A DNA stretch of 31,297 nucleotides from positions 1 to 31,297 of the IMG/VR virus record IMGVR_UViG_3300045994_000108; one strand, 5' to 3'. The notes under the pieces are model-generated. The model was not told where the DNA came from and ran no database searches. It saw only the letters and a program-made list of their open reading frames with translations. Both the position numbers and the translations under genes were made by a program. This DNA comes from a virus. This document shows positions 21,410 through 29,608 of this stretch, one piece after another (the stretch's first letter is position 1; every line of letters begins with the position of its first letter).

Positions 21410-22771
21410 TTAAACGTGTTCAATCACCACCGCACGTTTCAGGTATTGAGCGCCTGCCGTTGGGATGATGTTGCTGTTTGCGGTTGCGTCGGTTGGGGCA
21501 ACGAAGCCGCCGATCCAGAACCACGACTGCGCGATGATTTGTTGCAGACGATCGATTGGAGCGCGAACCACTTGAACCACGTCATCAACAACGTGGATTT
21601 CGGAGTTCATGCCAGCGATGTCATGCGCCTTTTCGGTCATGCCGTCGAAGTCGCCTTCTACCAGCGCGCCCTGTGCAACCAGAATCGGACGGCGAACTGT
21701 CAGACCAGCGGTTGATGGGTGTGCCTGAGTCAGGGCTTCGGTTGTTGGGATGAAGTTCGCACCCATCAACTGGAATACCTTGCCAGCCTGCACCGTTTCG
21801 CTGCCGTACTGGCCTTGATACATCAGTTTGAAGTCCTGATCCGCGAACAACTGACGCATAGAAACGTTGTCCAGGTACAGATTGAACATTTCGGTCTGGA
21901 CACCCGTGTTGTTGCGCAAGTTGGCGATCGCGTCTTCAATCACGCCCAGCGTCAGGTTGTCGGTGCTGGCCAGCGCGTTGGTGCTGGTCGTTGCCGCATA
22001 GCTTGCGCCACCTGTCCACTTACCGTTTGGACGCACTGCCACGGGAGCATTGGCATGATCCACACGGTTCAGCGCGGTACCGTCTGCAACAGTGACGTTA
22101 CCGGAGAAGGTCAGCGTGCCGGAGAAGCCGCCGGGGGTGGTTGACACGTTGGAGCCATCGCGAGCGGTACCGATCAGCGTGTACAGCGTCGAGCCGATCA
22201 ACACAGGAGCGGTAAACGTGCCAGAAACAGCCACATACTTACCAGCAGATGCGCCGGTACCGAGTACAGTTTCAAAGCCGCGCACATCATCCACGTTGAT
22301 AGTTGCAGCTGGAGCGCCGAGCGTGGTACGAACACGTGTGTGCCCGCCCAGATAAGCAGCAAACAGCGCATTACGAGCCAAACGATCAAGCGACTGCCGA
22401 GCCTGCACACCGTTGGTCATGGCGTTTTTCAGGAACTGATTCGCGATACCGACTTGAGACGTTACGGTATTCAGGTCGATCGAATCGCCGTACTGGTCAA
22501 TGCCGAGGGTGTATTGCTCGATGGTTTGAGCGGATGGGGTCATACCGTTGTCCAGATTGGTGTTGCCAGATGCGGACAATGGCGTGGTGACCGGTGCCTT
22601 CAAACCGAGACGGGTCTTAGTGACGGTTTCACCTACGTTGATTTTGACAGGCTCGCGGTCAGCGATGGCACGGAAGCCGAGTGCTGACTGAAGGCCGGTA
22701 TGAAACTCACGTTCGAGGAAACCTTGCTGAACTGCGTTCTGTAGCGACGCGGGCATATTTTGAATGGGCAT
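21410..22771 (-). CDS. Major capsid protein
   Basis: 453 aa. It is encoded directly after the scaffold-like gene. The N-terminal part (LQNAVQQGFLEREFHTGLQS, then VTKTRLGLKAPVTTPL) and the C-terminal part (LVEGDFDGMTEKAHDIAGMN, DDVVQVVRAPIDRLQQIIAQ) fit an HK97-fold capsid of the kind found with SPP1-like portals. A Gly/Thr-rich beta segment at about residues 165-245 (AGKYVAVSGTFTAPVLIGST) looks like an inserted surface domain. It has a strong GGAG ribosome-binding site. It is probably the most abundant head protein. Confidence 0.85.
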   Translation of the reverse strand: MPIQNMPASLQNAVQQGFLEREFHTGLQSALGFRAIADREPVKINVGETVTKTRLGLKAPVTTPLSASGNTNLDNGMTPSAQTIEQYTLGIDQYGDSIDLNTVTSQVGIANQFLKNAMTNGVQARQSLDRLARNALFAAYLGGHTRVRTTLGAPAATINVDDVRGFETVLGTGASAGKYVAVSGTFTAPVLIGSTLYTLIGTARDGSNVSTTPGGFSGTLTFSGNVTVADGTALNRVDHANAPVAVRPNGKWTGGASYAATTSTNALASTDNLTLGVIEDAIANLRNNTGVQTEMFNLYLDNVSMRQLFADQDFKLMYQGQYGSETVQAGKVFQLMGANFIPTTEALTQAHPSTAGLTVRRPILVAQGALVEGDFDGMTEKAHDIAGMNSEIHVVDDVVQVVRAPIDRLQQIIAQSWFWIGGFVAPTDATANSNIIPTAGAQYLKRAVVIEHV

Positions 22772-22875
22772 GTTTGCTCCTATAAAAGTGACGTTGAAAT
22801 GTCAGTCCCATAGGCGTCTTGCCCCGATAGACCTGCGCGAAATGCGCCGATTGTTGAAACCTTGTGATTCTTGAA

Positions 22876-22898
22876 GCCGCTGACATCGAGCCAGCGGC
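22876..22898 (-). other. Hairpin between scaffold and capsid genes
   Basis: A perfect 7-bp stem (GCCGCTG/CAGCGGC) with a 9-nt loop starts 8 bp after the scaffold stop. There is no T-run. The rest of the 134-bp gap (22772-22905) holds the capsid ribosome-binding site and no gene that I can see. It may adjust the scaffold to capsid expression ratio. Confidence 0.4.
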
Positions 22899-22905
22899 AT
22901 TTGTG

Positions 22906-23520
22906 TTACTTGATTGCTTTACGAGCCGCCGCGTATTCTTCGGCGGTCATTTCCTTGGCATTCTTTGCCGAGGGTGGATTGGAAGCTGGTGGCTTGCTGG
23001 GGTTGCTGCTGTTCTGCGTCGAGCCGAACAGGTAAGGCTTTGATTTCTTCATTTCTTCCAGCATGGTGTCAGCGCCATCAACAGTGCCGTCATCCTTCAG
23101 CGTGACTTTTGACAGGTCAGCCAATTTCAGGCCATCCAGATCAATCATTCCAGCTTTCAGCGCGGCGGCCTTCAGTTCAGAGCGTAAGATTCGATCGTTC
23201 GCTGCTGTTTCTGCCGCTTTTACCTTTGCTTCGGACTCCTGCGCAGCCTTTTCAGCTGCCGTCTTGTGTGTTGCGCTTTCCTGTTCAAGAGTGGACGCTT
23301 TCAAGCGCCAATTCTTGTTCTCTTCGCGCAGCTCCTTGACGTATTCGCGGCTGAAATGCTCTTTTGTGTCATTGTCGTTATTTCCACCGGCTGGCTTGCC
23401 GTCACCACCTGCACCACCCGAACCGCCTGCCCCGCCGCCATCACTGCCATCAACGCTGAAACGCATCAAGCCAATCGGCAAAAGGAAGGCAAGCAGCCTC
23501 GACATCATTGTGCGTTTCAT
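22906..23520 (-). CDS. Capsid scaffolding protein
   Basis: 204 aa. A Gly-rich N-terminal segment (GSDGGGAGGSGGAGGDGKPA) precedes a long charged helix (residues about 55-120, with ELREENKNWRLKASTLEQES), then a short C-terminal region ending KEMTAEEYAAARKAIK. A glycine-rich start, central coiled coil and basic C-terminal helix directly before the capsid gene are the standard marks of a scaffold that guides procapsid assembly. Several Met codons (1, 5, 6, 19) could serve as starts. The hydrophobic first 15 residues are odd, and a start at Met19 (MRFSVDG) would remove them. Confidence 0.85.
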   Translation of the reverse strand: MKRTMMSRLLAFLLPIGLMRFSVDGSDGGGAGGSGGAGGDGKPAGGNNDNDTKEHFSREYVKELREENKNWRLKASTLEQESATHKTAAEKAAQESEAKVKAAETAANDRILRSELKAAALKAGMIDLDGLKLADLSKVTLKDDGTVDGADTMLEEMKKSKPYLFGSTQNSSNPSKPPASNPPSAKNAKEMTAEEYAAARKAIK

Positions 23521-23819
23521 TGCGTTACCTCATTTCTTTCAAAGCGATCCAACTCGCGTTGGTGTTCTTGCGCATCGTGACCAGCAGCGCCTTGGCGCAC
23601 TAAGTCGTAATGCTGTGACAGATTCAAGTGAATCCCGACTGACAGCATTTCATTAGCTCGTGAATGATTAACTCCATGGGCTGTCATGCCAATTGAGCCA
23701 TCCTCATTCGAGATAAGAATAATTACTCCGGCCGCGCCAAGTCGTTTGGCGGTGAACGGTGCAATATTTCCCATGTGCAGATCTGGTGCTTCAGGTTGTT
23801 GCGTTGGTGTGTCAGACAT
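23517..23819 (-). CDS. Small phage protein, unknown
   Basis: 100 aa, not recognised. A polar N-terminus (MSDTPTQQPEAPDLHMGNIA) is followed by LGAAGVIILISNEDGSIGMT and AHGVNHSRANEMLSVGIHLN, a small alpha/beta domain, and a charged C-terminus. It overlaps the scaffold start by 4 nt. Its own start follows the terminator/ribosome-binding-site cassette at 23832-23855, with a GGAGG ribosome-binding site. The position suggests a head-assembly accessory protein. Confidence 0.7.
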   Translation of the reverse strand: MSDTPTQQPEAPDLHMGNIAPFTAKRLGAAGVIILISNEDGSIGMTAHGVNHSRANEMLSVGIHLNLSQHYDLVRQGAAGHDAQEHQRELDRFERNEVTQ

Positions 23820-23831
23820 CAGTCCTCCAAT

Positions 23832-23855
23832 AAAAAAGCCCGCATCGAGCGGGCT
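23832..23855 (-). terminator. Terminator plus ribosome-binding-site cassette upstream of 23517-23819
   Basis: On the minus strand the 7-bp stem AGCCCGC/GCGGGCT has a 5-nt loop and is followed by TTTTTT, then ATTGGAGGACTGATG. The sequence from the T-run to the ribosome-binding site is the same as at 9216-9237. The plus-strand flank GTTGTGAAACAAAA is shared too, so the two sites are copies of one dispersed element with changed stems. Confidence 0.75.
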
Positions 23856-23880
23856 GGGTTGTGAAACAAAATCCGATAAA

Positions 23881-24315
23881 TCAGTAGTCGTACATACACA
23901 TACTCAGGAGCAACACAGTCGGGATGCTGGTTGCGAGAACAATCTTCATCCGCAGTTTGTTCCCGATCGGGTAGAGCTGCATCTGAACCATGCTGCTTGC
24001 GGCACTGGTTGTCGATCCACCTGTCTGCACTGTGCTCGATGTTTTAAGCGGCAATGGCGGCTGTGCATATGCATTCAGCGCATCCTCCTGAACATTGACA
24101 CTGAACGTGTCGCCGTTGTTGGCGCTCGAAGTCTTGCTAGCGATGATCGTGCGAACACTTTCAGGCACATCGACGTCGATATAAACAGTGTCGCCGACCA
24201 CCAGCCCCGGCACAGCCAAGGCATTGAAGTGGCGCTCGTACCGGATGGCAGCTTGTGTTCTAGTGTTTGAGGCCACTTGATAGCCGGAGTAAGTTGCAAG
24301 ATTGTAAATAGCCAT
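23881..24315 (-). CDS. Head structural protein, unknown
   Basis: 144 aa. It contains YNLATYSGYQVASNTRTQAA, GLVVGDTVYIDVDVPESVRT and MVQMQLYPIGNKLRMKIVLA; the alternating pattern suggests beta structure. It lies between portal and scaffold genes and ends in an aromatic/Met-rich tail (MCMYDY). A decoration or minor head protein is possible, but no family is recognised. An AAGGA ribosome-binding site precedes the ATG. Confidence 0.65.
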   Translation of the reverse strand: MAIYNLATYSGYQVASNTRTQAAIRYERHFNALAVPGLVVGDTVYIDVDVPESVRTIIASKTSSANNGDTFSVNVQEDALNAYAQPPLPLKTSSTVQTGGSTTSAASSMVQMQLYPIGNKLRMKIVLATSIPTVLLLSMCMYDY

Positions 24316-24324
24316 GCTTTATCC

Positions 24325-25794
24325 TTAATCGTTTGCGTCAGGTGACGGGTTGCCGGTCTTCACCTCTGTACCAGGTGGCGGAGGCTCGGACTTGATAATT
24401 TTCAGCTCTTCCGCTGGATCGGCGATGTCGTAGCCCGGCGCCAGCGTCTTGACGGCGGTTTCCTGCGACAACAGCGCTTTATCTCGCAACGTGCCAAGCG
24501 TCAGCGCTTCAGATTGCTTATCCGCATAGGTTGGCGCGTACCAGTGAGGCCAGCGCAACGACAGATCATCACCTTGGCTCAAGTCACCAATCTCTTTGCG
24601 CTTGACCTTGATTTTCATCTTTGCCGATGCGGTCACGATCATTCGCAACAGAGACAGCAAAGCGCCCTCGCCGTAACTGATGCGCAACTTGTCAGCCAGC
24701 CAGATCAAAGACTGGTTCATCAGCTCCATTGCGCGGCCAGACTGCGCAGCGCTCAACTTGTCAGCGTTCGCCCTGTTGCCGTGTGCAGATTCCAGCGCCA
24801 GCTCACGCAGCGCCCGAACGTACTCAATGACGGCAGCCGAAGCCGTGCCGTTGATTTCCAGCATCTTCGCATCGCCGTCAGCGTTGACAACAATCGCATT
24901 GCCGCCCCCTTTGACCATCGTGCCATCATCACCCATCGCTGGCTCTTTAATGAGTAGCGTCGGGTCCATGGCGTACTTCAAGCCACGACCATTCTGTGAC
25001 AGCTGATAATCGATCTCGATCTGAGTGTCGATTGCTTCGGGCGGAAATGTGCATGCACCATCGATGTCATCACCGCCTGGCATGTTCTTGACCCAGACTA
25101 TCGGCACGAAACCAAGGTTATGCTGAACCGTGTTTTTCGGGTCTGGCTGCGGGGTAGATTCTTCAACCGATTTGACGTTCACCTTCCACGGAAGCATCCA
25201 CGTTTCAGCGATTGCATCCCACTCGCGACTGAACCAGAAATCAACAGTCACTTCGTCATCGGCAATCGTGTAGCCCATGCCTTTGAGGACAGCGCCCTTG
25301 ACCTTGTATTTCTCAACAACCTTTTCCAGCGTGTCCGGCTCGTCCGCCTTCCAGACTGGCGTCAGGTACTGCGTATTGAACACCGAGAAGAACAGGCGAT
25401 TGCTCAGTATGCACATCAAGATTGCCACAGAACCGACGCTTCCGACTGTTGCGGCTTCGATCATGATCTCGTTCAGCCGTGATTCCTTGATGATGTCGGA
25501 CAGCGCCAAGCGGGTTGCCTCGTCCACGCACTCAACAGAGGGGAAATGCCCTTCGCTGAACAGCAGTGACACAGAGTCATCCACCACAACCTTGCACAGC
25601 GCATAACGCACCGACGGCCTGCGATCTCTAATTGGTATGTATTCGTCTATCCCGTCAATCTTCTCCTGATTGAACGGGTGCTTGATGTGTTCGTACAGCT
25701 TCCCCTTGATAACCCGCGTCAATACGTCAATATCGAACTGACGCTGCGGAAAATCCGTGTCGCGCGTGATTTTCGATTTGATGGTTTTGAACAT
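24325..25794 (-). CDS. Portal protein (SPP1 gp6-like)
   Basis: 489 aa, the usual size of portals. It has VRYALCKVVVDDSVSLLFSE near the start, then a central DFWFSREWDAIAETWMLPWK and LGFVPIVWVKNMPGGDDIDG, and a C-terminal helical region (GRAMELMNQSLIWLADKLRI). These fit the SPP1-like portal family. The ring of portal subunits nucleates the capsid, holds the terminase during packaging and is the DNA exit. It is followed in transcription order by minor head proteins and scaffold. The proline-rich C-terminus (EPPPPGTEVKTGNPSPD) is likely flexible. Confidence 0.88.
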   Translation of the reverse strand: MFKTIKSKITRDTDFPQRQFDIDVLTRVIKGKLYEHIKHPFNQEKIDGIDEYIPIRDRRPSVRYALCKVVVDDSVSLLFSEGHFPSVECVDEATRLALSDIIKESRLNEIMIEAATVGSVGSVAILMCILSNRLFFSVFNTQYLTPVWKADEPDTLEKVVEKYKVKGAVLKGMGYTIADDEVTVDFWFSREWDAIAETWMLPWKVNVKSVEESTPQPDPKNTVQHNLGFVPIVWVKNMPGGDDIDGACTFPPEAIDTQIEIDYQLSQNGRGLKYAMDPTLLIKEPAMGDDGTMVKGGGNAIVVNADGDAKMLEINGTASAAVIEYVRALRELALESAHGNRANADKLSAAQSGRAMELMNQSLIWLADKLRISYGEGALLSLLRMIVTASAKMKIKVKRKEIGDLSQGDDLSLRWPHWYAPTYADKQSEALTLGTLRDKALLSQETAVKTLAPGYDIADPAEELKIIKSEPPPPGTEVKTGNPSPDAND

Positions 25795-25806
25795 GGATTC
25801 GCCTGA

Positions 25807-26964
25807 TTAACAGATGTACCAGCTCAAAGAAGCGTGGTCATATTGCAGATTGACCGGAGTATTGCCTACCAAAGCGGCTGGCGCGCCAACGATTGATCCC
25901 CCTGCGCTAGTCCATGTAGTTACTGGACGCGCCACGGTTGACATCACTGTTACTGTTAAACCGTCAATACCAATGGCAGCTGCGGGTAATGTCAGCGCGA
26001 AAGCAGCACCGGCAGCACCTGTGAAGAAAGTGTTGGCGGTGGTCAGAGTGGCAGCAACTAGAGCAGCTGTTGCGATAACCGATTTTGAAAAGTTTTGAAT
26101 GCCAGCAGACGACACTGTAAATTTACCAGGAATGGATAACGCACCGTTGATCGAATCAAAGGAATAAACTTGAGTCCATGCAGGAATAGACCCCGCAGCC
26201 CCAGAAACTGCTGACCAAATTTCCTGCAACCCCGCAGCGTCATTCCATTTTGACACCCAGCAAACATCCAATACATCGCGAACCCCGGTGAGGATGTTGT
26301 AGTTGTAGGTGATGCCGTACTCAGTTGATCCGAAAGCAGGCGTAAAGGTGATAGGTGTTGTAATCGGCAGCGCAGCCGTTGTTGCGGCGCTAAGAGTAAC
26401 AACCCCGGTCGCAGGAACATATGATGCAACATAAGCGCCTGCCGGAATATTCGCATTCCCTGTTACATTCATGCCGACATAAATTCCGGCCGTATTTACC
26501 GCGACGTTGAACGCAACGCCCGCTGCGCCTTGAGCCGCGCTGGTATTTATTACGTTAGCTGTCATATCCGCCCACTCGCGGATAAACGCGCCGCCAATTG
26601 GCGTAAGTGTGCGAACCAGACCTGAAAACAACTGCGACATAGCGCCTGTAGCCGACAGGGTGGAAAACGCCCCTGTATTCGGTGTCGCCGCCCCGATTGG
26701 CGTGTTATTTACAGATCCGCCAGTAATTGCGACAGCAGCAGGATTGAATATGGCGCTAACAGGCAACGATGCGCCAATCGCCACCCAGCCAGCACCACCC
26801 CAATAGTAGTAACCAAGCACGGTTACGATGCTGCCTGCCGTCTTGACGATCTTCAGTAGGGTTTCCGGATTCGATGGCGCGCCAATATTGGCAAATTCAT
26901 AGTCCTGCGCCTCGATCAAACTTTGAACATCGCCAGCGACCAGCGAATAGACCATTTTTGCCAT
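25807..26964 (-). CDS. Fibre-like structural protein between terminase and portal genes
   Basis: 385 aa from the ATG at 26964, which has AAAGG about 8 nt upstream; the open frame reaches 27030 inside terL, but that extension has no support. The N-terminus KMVYSLVAGDVQSLIEAQDY leads to VAITGGSVNNTPIGAATPNT, a motif common in attachment regions of phage fibres and appendages. The rest is Ala/Thr/Val-rich beta sequence, and the C-terminal ~90 residues (FALTLPAAAIGIDGLTVTVM ending YDHASLSWYIC) look like a small beta-sandwich cap. A head fibre or capsid-bound receptor-binding protein fits the location. The exact role is unknown. Confidence 0.7.
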   Translation of the reverse strand: MAKMVYSLVAGDVQSLIEAQDYEFANIGAPSNPETLLKIVKTAGSIVTVLGYYYWGGAGWVAIGASLPVSAIFNPAAVAITGGSVNNTPIGAATPNTGAFSTLSATGAMSQLFSGLVRTLTPIGGAFIREWADMTANVINTSAAQGAAGVAFNVAVNTAGIYVGMNVTGNANIPAGAYVASYVPATGVVTLSAATTAALPITTPITFTPAFGSTEYGITYNYNILTGVRDVLDVCWVSKWNDAAGLQEIWSAVSGAAGSIPAWTQVYSFDSINGALSIPGKFTVSSAGIQNFSKSVIATAALVAATLTTANTFFTGAAGAAFALTLPAAAIGIDGLTVTVMSTVARPVTTWTSAGGSIVGAPAALVGNTPVNLQYDHASLSWYIC

Positions 26965-26969
26965 TTTTA

Positions 26970-28244
26970 TTACCTTTCCATGCGGATAACTGTTGTTCTG
27001 TGTGCGCTGACCGGCTTCACGATGGGCCACTTGAAGTGTAGGAAGTAACCAAGCGCATCAGGCCCGTGGTCTTTGCCGTCTGACTTGTCAGGCTCGCCGT
27101 TGTCGTCGTAAATCTGTTGTTCCAGGCATTCGGTGATCGTCGGTGCCAGTCTGGTGTTGATCAGCAGCTTGCGTTCACCGATTGCATTGCAAATCAGTCC
27201 ATTCACCGCCATGACACGCTCTTTAACGAACGGGTTTTTGTTTGGGAACAGCACATTGAATCCGGCGCGCTTGAGCAGCAGAATGTCACTCTCAGTCGCG
27301 TTCACCGTCTTGTTGCTATTGCCGGATGCATCCGGGTAAATCGTGATCTTGTGATCAGGAAACTTTTCTTTGATCGTGCTGATAACGTGCGGCGTGTCGC
27401 GCATCTTCACCAGCTCACCGAGTATCTTTGGAGCGCCGAACCGGATTACACCGACTGCCGCCGTGCAGTTGTACACGTTGAAGTCGAGGCCGATGTGCAG
27501 CTCTTCGCCAGAACATATCTCTTCGTCTGTGTGATTCTTCGCGCGATCAAAGTCAGGATAAACAGCGCCAGCCGTCAGATTGACGAACTGCCCTTCAAGG
27601 TACGCGGCGATCAGCTGCGGCGGATATGACCGCTTGAGCGAATCAATGTAGCCAGCTGGTAGGTTGCGTTCGTTGCTGTACGTGCTGGCACGGATAAGCC
27701 GATAGCCTTCCAGCTGCTCTTTTGCCCATTGCTGATAAACGAACCTAAAGCCTTCCGGCGTTGTGGCTACACCAACAGTATTCAGCGATCCGTCAGCTTT
27801 CTTCTGCCGATTACGTGCAATCACCTGACGCCATGCGTGCTCAGCATCTTCTCGCTTCAGCGTGTCCAGCTCGTCAACGATACTGTCCGCAACCTCGTAA
27901 CCAACTATCCGCGCCGGATTGTCCAGCGTGCGAAAAATGATTTGCCCTTTGTCCTTGATCGTTAGAACGTGATCAGACTGATTCAGCTTGAACTTTACCC
28001 TGGCATTCGTCAGCACTTCGGTGAAGCGCGGATAACCGATCATCCGCACTAAGTCGTACGTCGGCAGGTAATAGGCAATGTTCTGTTTCGGATGCGCAAA
28101 CTTGAGACGCAACGCCCGCATGATCGCGGCCTGAGTCTTCCCAGACCCGAAGCCAGCCACCATTGCTGGAAACTGTTCGTTAGCGTTGACGAATGCCGCC
28201 TGCGGAATGCTTGCGCTACTCCTGAGCCTAACCTTCGTCATCAT
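26970..28244 (-). CDS. terL: Terminase large subunit
   Basis: 424 aa. The ATPase domain has Walker A AGFGSGKT (K36) and Walker B SIVDELD (D124, E125), with a coupling motif around VGVATTPEGF. The RNase H-like nuclease has D254 (HIGLDFN), D305 (YPDASG) and D392/D396 (KDHGPDALGYF). It pumps DNA into the capsid and cuts concatemers. It overlaps terS by 17 bp. Short TerL proteins of this kind occur with SPP1-like portals and usually package by headful, but the packaging type cannot be read from this window. Confidence 0.95.
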   Translation of the reverse strand: MMTKVRLRSSASIPQAAFVNANEQFPAMVAGFGSGKTQAAIMRALRLKFAHPKQNIAYYLPTYDLVRMIGYPRFTEVLTNARVKFKLNQSDHVLTIKDKGQIIFRTLDNPARIVGYEVADSIVDELDTLKREDAEHAWRQVIARNRQKKADGSLNTVGVATTPEGFRFVYQQWAKEQLEGYRLIRASTYSNERNLPAGYIDSLKRSYPPQLIAAYLEGQFVNLTAGAVYPDFDRAKNHTDEEICSGEELHIGLDFNVYNCTAAVGVIRFGAPKILGELVKMRDTPHVISTIKEKFPDHKITIYPDASGNSNKTVNATESDILLLKRAGFNVLFPNKNPFVKERVMAVNGLICNAIGERKLLINTRLAPTITECLEQQIYDDNGEPDKSDGKDHGPDALGYFLHFKWPIVKPVSAHRTTVIRMER

Positions 28245-28737
28245 AGGGAATCACATCAAAACCGGTAACCTCGTGAGCCGTATCGCCTTCACCATCGCCC
28301 TTGATCTGCTTTTCGATCAACTGCATCTGTAAGCGCTGTAATTCGAGCTTTCCGATTCTTGCCTGTAAGCGATCAACGTGCGCGTTGTAGTCGCGAACCT
28401 TCTTTTTCCGAGACTCACGAGCGACATTCTCACCGCCGCCATCGTTTTCCGTGACCTCATCCAGTTCAGGCTTGCCCTCTGCCAAGTTTTCAGCGGCCAG
28501 CGTCCTCGCCAATCGAATGCGCGCCAGAAGAATCTCATGGTCGACCTTCCCAAGCTCCAGCGCGTTGTACATCTCGCGCTCAGACTCTGTCAGGTGCTGT
28601 TGGTAGATTCCGTGGGTTTTGGCATTCAGGTTGCTGATGCTTGCCCCGCCATGCAACTTGCAGCGGTTTTTATTTCTTAACGGGGGCTTTTTACACGTCC
28701 CGCCGCTGCGAGTTTTAGCCCCACATGTATCTGCCAT
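28228..28737 (-). CDS. terS: Terminase small subunit
   Basis: 169 aa. The N-terminus carries a small metal-binding motif: C5, C15, C26 and H29 in CGAKTRSGGTCKKPP and RCKLHGG, a pattern seen at the start of many phage TerS-like proteins (HGG-K/A). The central region is helical (about 50-90), followed by a Gly/Glu-rich loop and a coiled coil (VDRLQARIGKLELQRLQMQL) for oligomerisation. It recognises the packaging site and activates TerL, whose gene it overlaps. It is the first gene after the late promoter and terminator region. Confidence 0.85.
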   Translation of the reverse strand: MADTCGAKTRSGGTCKKPPLRNKNRCKLHGGASISNLNAKTHGIYQQHLTESEREMYNALELGKVDHEILLARIRLARTLAAENLAEGKPELDEVTENDGGGENVARESRKKKVRDYNAHVDRLQARIGKLELQRLQMQLIEKQIKGDGEGDTAHEVTGFDVIPYDDEG

Positions 28738-28800
28738 GTGAGCGCCCTTTCATGGGGGGTTTTACAAAATTCGTTTCAACTCGGATATTTTGCGCAATGC

Positions 28801-28833
28801 AAAACGCCCACCGGAATCAACCGAATGGGCGTT
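28801..28833 (-). terminator. tR'-like terminator in the late leader
   Basis: On the minus strand AAACGCCCA pairs with TGGGCGTTT, with an upper CGG/CCG stem after a small internal loop, followed by TTTTG. It lies about 45-70 nt after the start point expected from the promoter at 28877-28904 and before terS. A terminator between a strong promoter and the first late gene is the lambdoid tR' arrangement. The remaining parts of 28738-28911 hold no gene. Confidence 0.72.
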
Positions 28834-28876
28834 TAATTTGTTCAGGGTGCAGGAATGAACCTACGAATAACTATGC

Positions 28877-28904
28877 ATTTTAGAGAGATTTTGCACAATG
28901 TCAA
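28877..28904 (-). promoter_or_regulatory. Strong sigma70 promoter for late genes (pR'-like)
   Basis: On the minus strand there is a perfect -35 TTGACA (28904-28899), a 16-bp spacer and -10 TAAAAT (28882-28877, five of six consensus). It lies just after the stop of the Q-like gene and points toward terS. Transcription would start near 28870 and meet the terminator within about 70 nt unless antiterminated. Confidence 0.8.
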
Positions 28905-28911
28905 ACTATTT

Positions 28912-29442
28912 TCACGGGATCAATCCTGCCGCCTGTAATTCGCGGTGCGCGCCCTCTTCCGCCCTCTCCCAGAGCTTGTGCAAACACGCGCGGATATTCT
29001 TCCATGCCGGGCTAACAGTGTTGCGATGCGCTCCAATTTCCTCAGCAACGTCCTGAACACCTATCTTCAGCCCGAAGTATTTCTGCACCAATGCGTCAGC
29101 AGCTCGTGCGCTATGCATTCCGGTACCGAGACTAGCCACTGCAACCGGAAGCAACGCCATCCGCGCCTCGTAGCACTCACGCTCGTTGGCCGCAAATCGC
29201 GCCGCAATCATGTTTCGCTCGTACACATCAAGCTTTCCAACGACCGCGCGCACAAGCCCAGCCTGAGCAGCCCCATCCAGTCCTGACAACCCCTTTCCGC
29301 TTCCAGTTGCCCCACGCATTGCGATCAGCATCAATGATGGGCTGTATTGCTGGCCTGAATAGCGAAATGCGAACGTGAGCGCCTGGTGAGCCCCATCAAA
29401 CAAATAATCATCGTACTGTTTCACCGCTGCGCTATTTACCAT
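28912..29442 (-). CDS. Q-like late antiterminator
   Basis: 176 aa from the ATG at 29442, which has GGAGGCGG upstream; a frame opening at TTG 29463 is less likely. The middle part (LDGAAQAGLVRAVVGKLDVY then ERNMIAARFA) and a C-terminal helix-turn-helix (IGVQDVAEEIGAHRNTVSPA) followed by a basic helix parallel the architecture of phage Q antitermination proteins. The context supports this strongly: it is the last early-side gene, directly before a strong promoter and a terminator that precede the late genes. It should load onto paused RNA polymerase and let it pass terminators. It could instead be another HTH activator of late genes. Confidence 0.7.
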   Translation of the reverse strand: MVNSAAVKQYDDYLFDGAHQALTFAFRYSGQQYSPSLMLIAMRGATGSGKGLSGLDGAAQAGLVRAVVGKLDVYERNMIAARFAANERECYEARMALLPVAVASLGTGMHSARAADALVQKYFGLKIGVQDVAEEIGAHRNTVSPAWKNIRACLHKLWERAEEGAHRELQAAGLIP

Positions 29443-29608
29443 GTGTCCCGCCTCCGTTTGCAATTACCTGTTTCACTAATTTCCTGATTCGCCGCTGCTT
29501 TGCCAGCCGCTCGTTTTCTGTTTTCCGTTTGACTACCTGGCGAAGTTTGCGCAGCTCGTCGATGTTGTCGGATGGGTCGCCGTAGAACCTTCTAGGCATT
29601 GCTGTCAT
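29432..29608 (-). CDS. Small basic protein, unknown
   Basis: 58 aa from the ATG at 29608, which overlaps the stop of the upstream gene (ATGA); a frame open from 29701 would overlap that gene by 97 bp and is rejected. The sequence (PRRFYGDPSDNIDELRKLRQ, then VVKRKTENERLAKQRRIRKL) is a strongly basic helix and could bind nucleic acid. Its end overlaps the start of the Q-like gene by 11 bp. It may be co-translated with Q. Confidence 0.65.
   Translation of the reverse strand: MTAMPRRFYGDPSDNIDELRKLRQVVKRKTENERLAKQRRIRKLVKQVIANGGGTHGK

Noticed and set aside
23063-23656. Plus-strand 197-aa ORF over scaffold and neighbour
   Set aside because: It is an antisense shadow: Ser/Phe/Pro-rich, crosses two well-supported minus-strand genes and has no ribosome-binding site.
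26965-27030. N-terminal extension of the fibre-like protein into terL
   Set aside because: It overlaps terL with no ribosome-binding site, while ATG 26964 has a good one.
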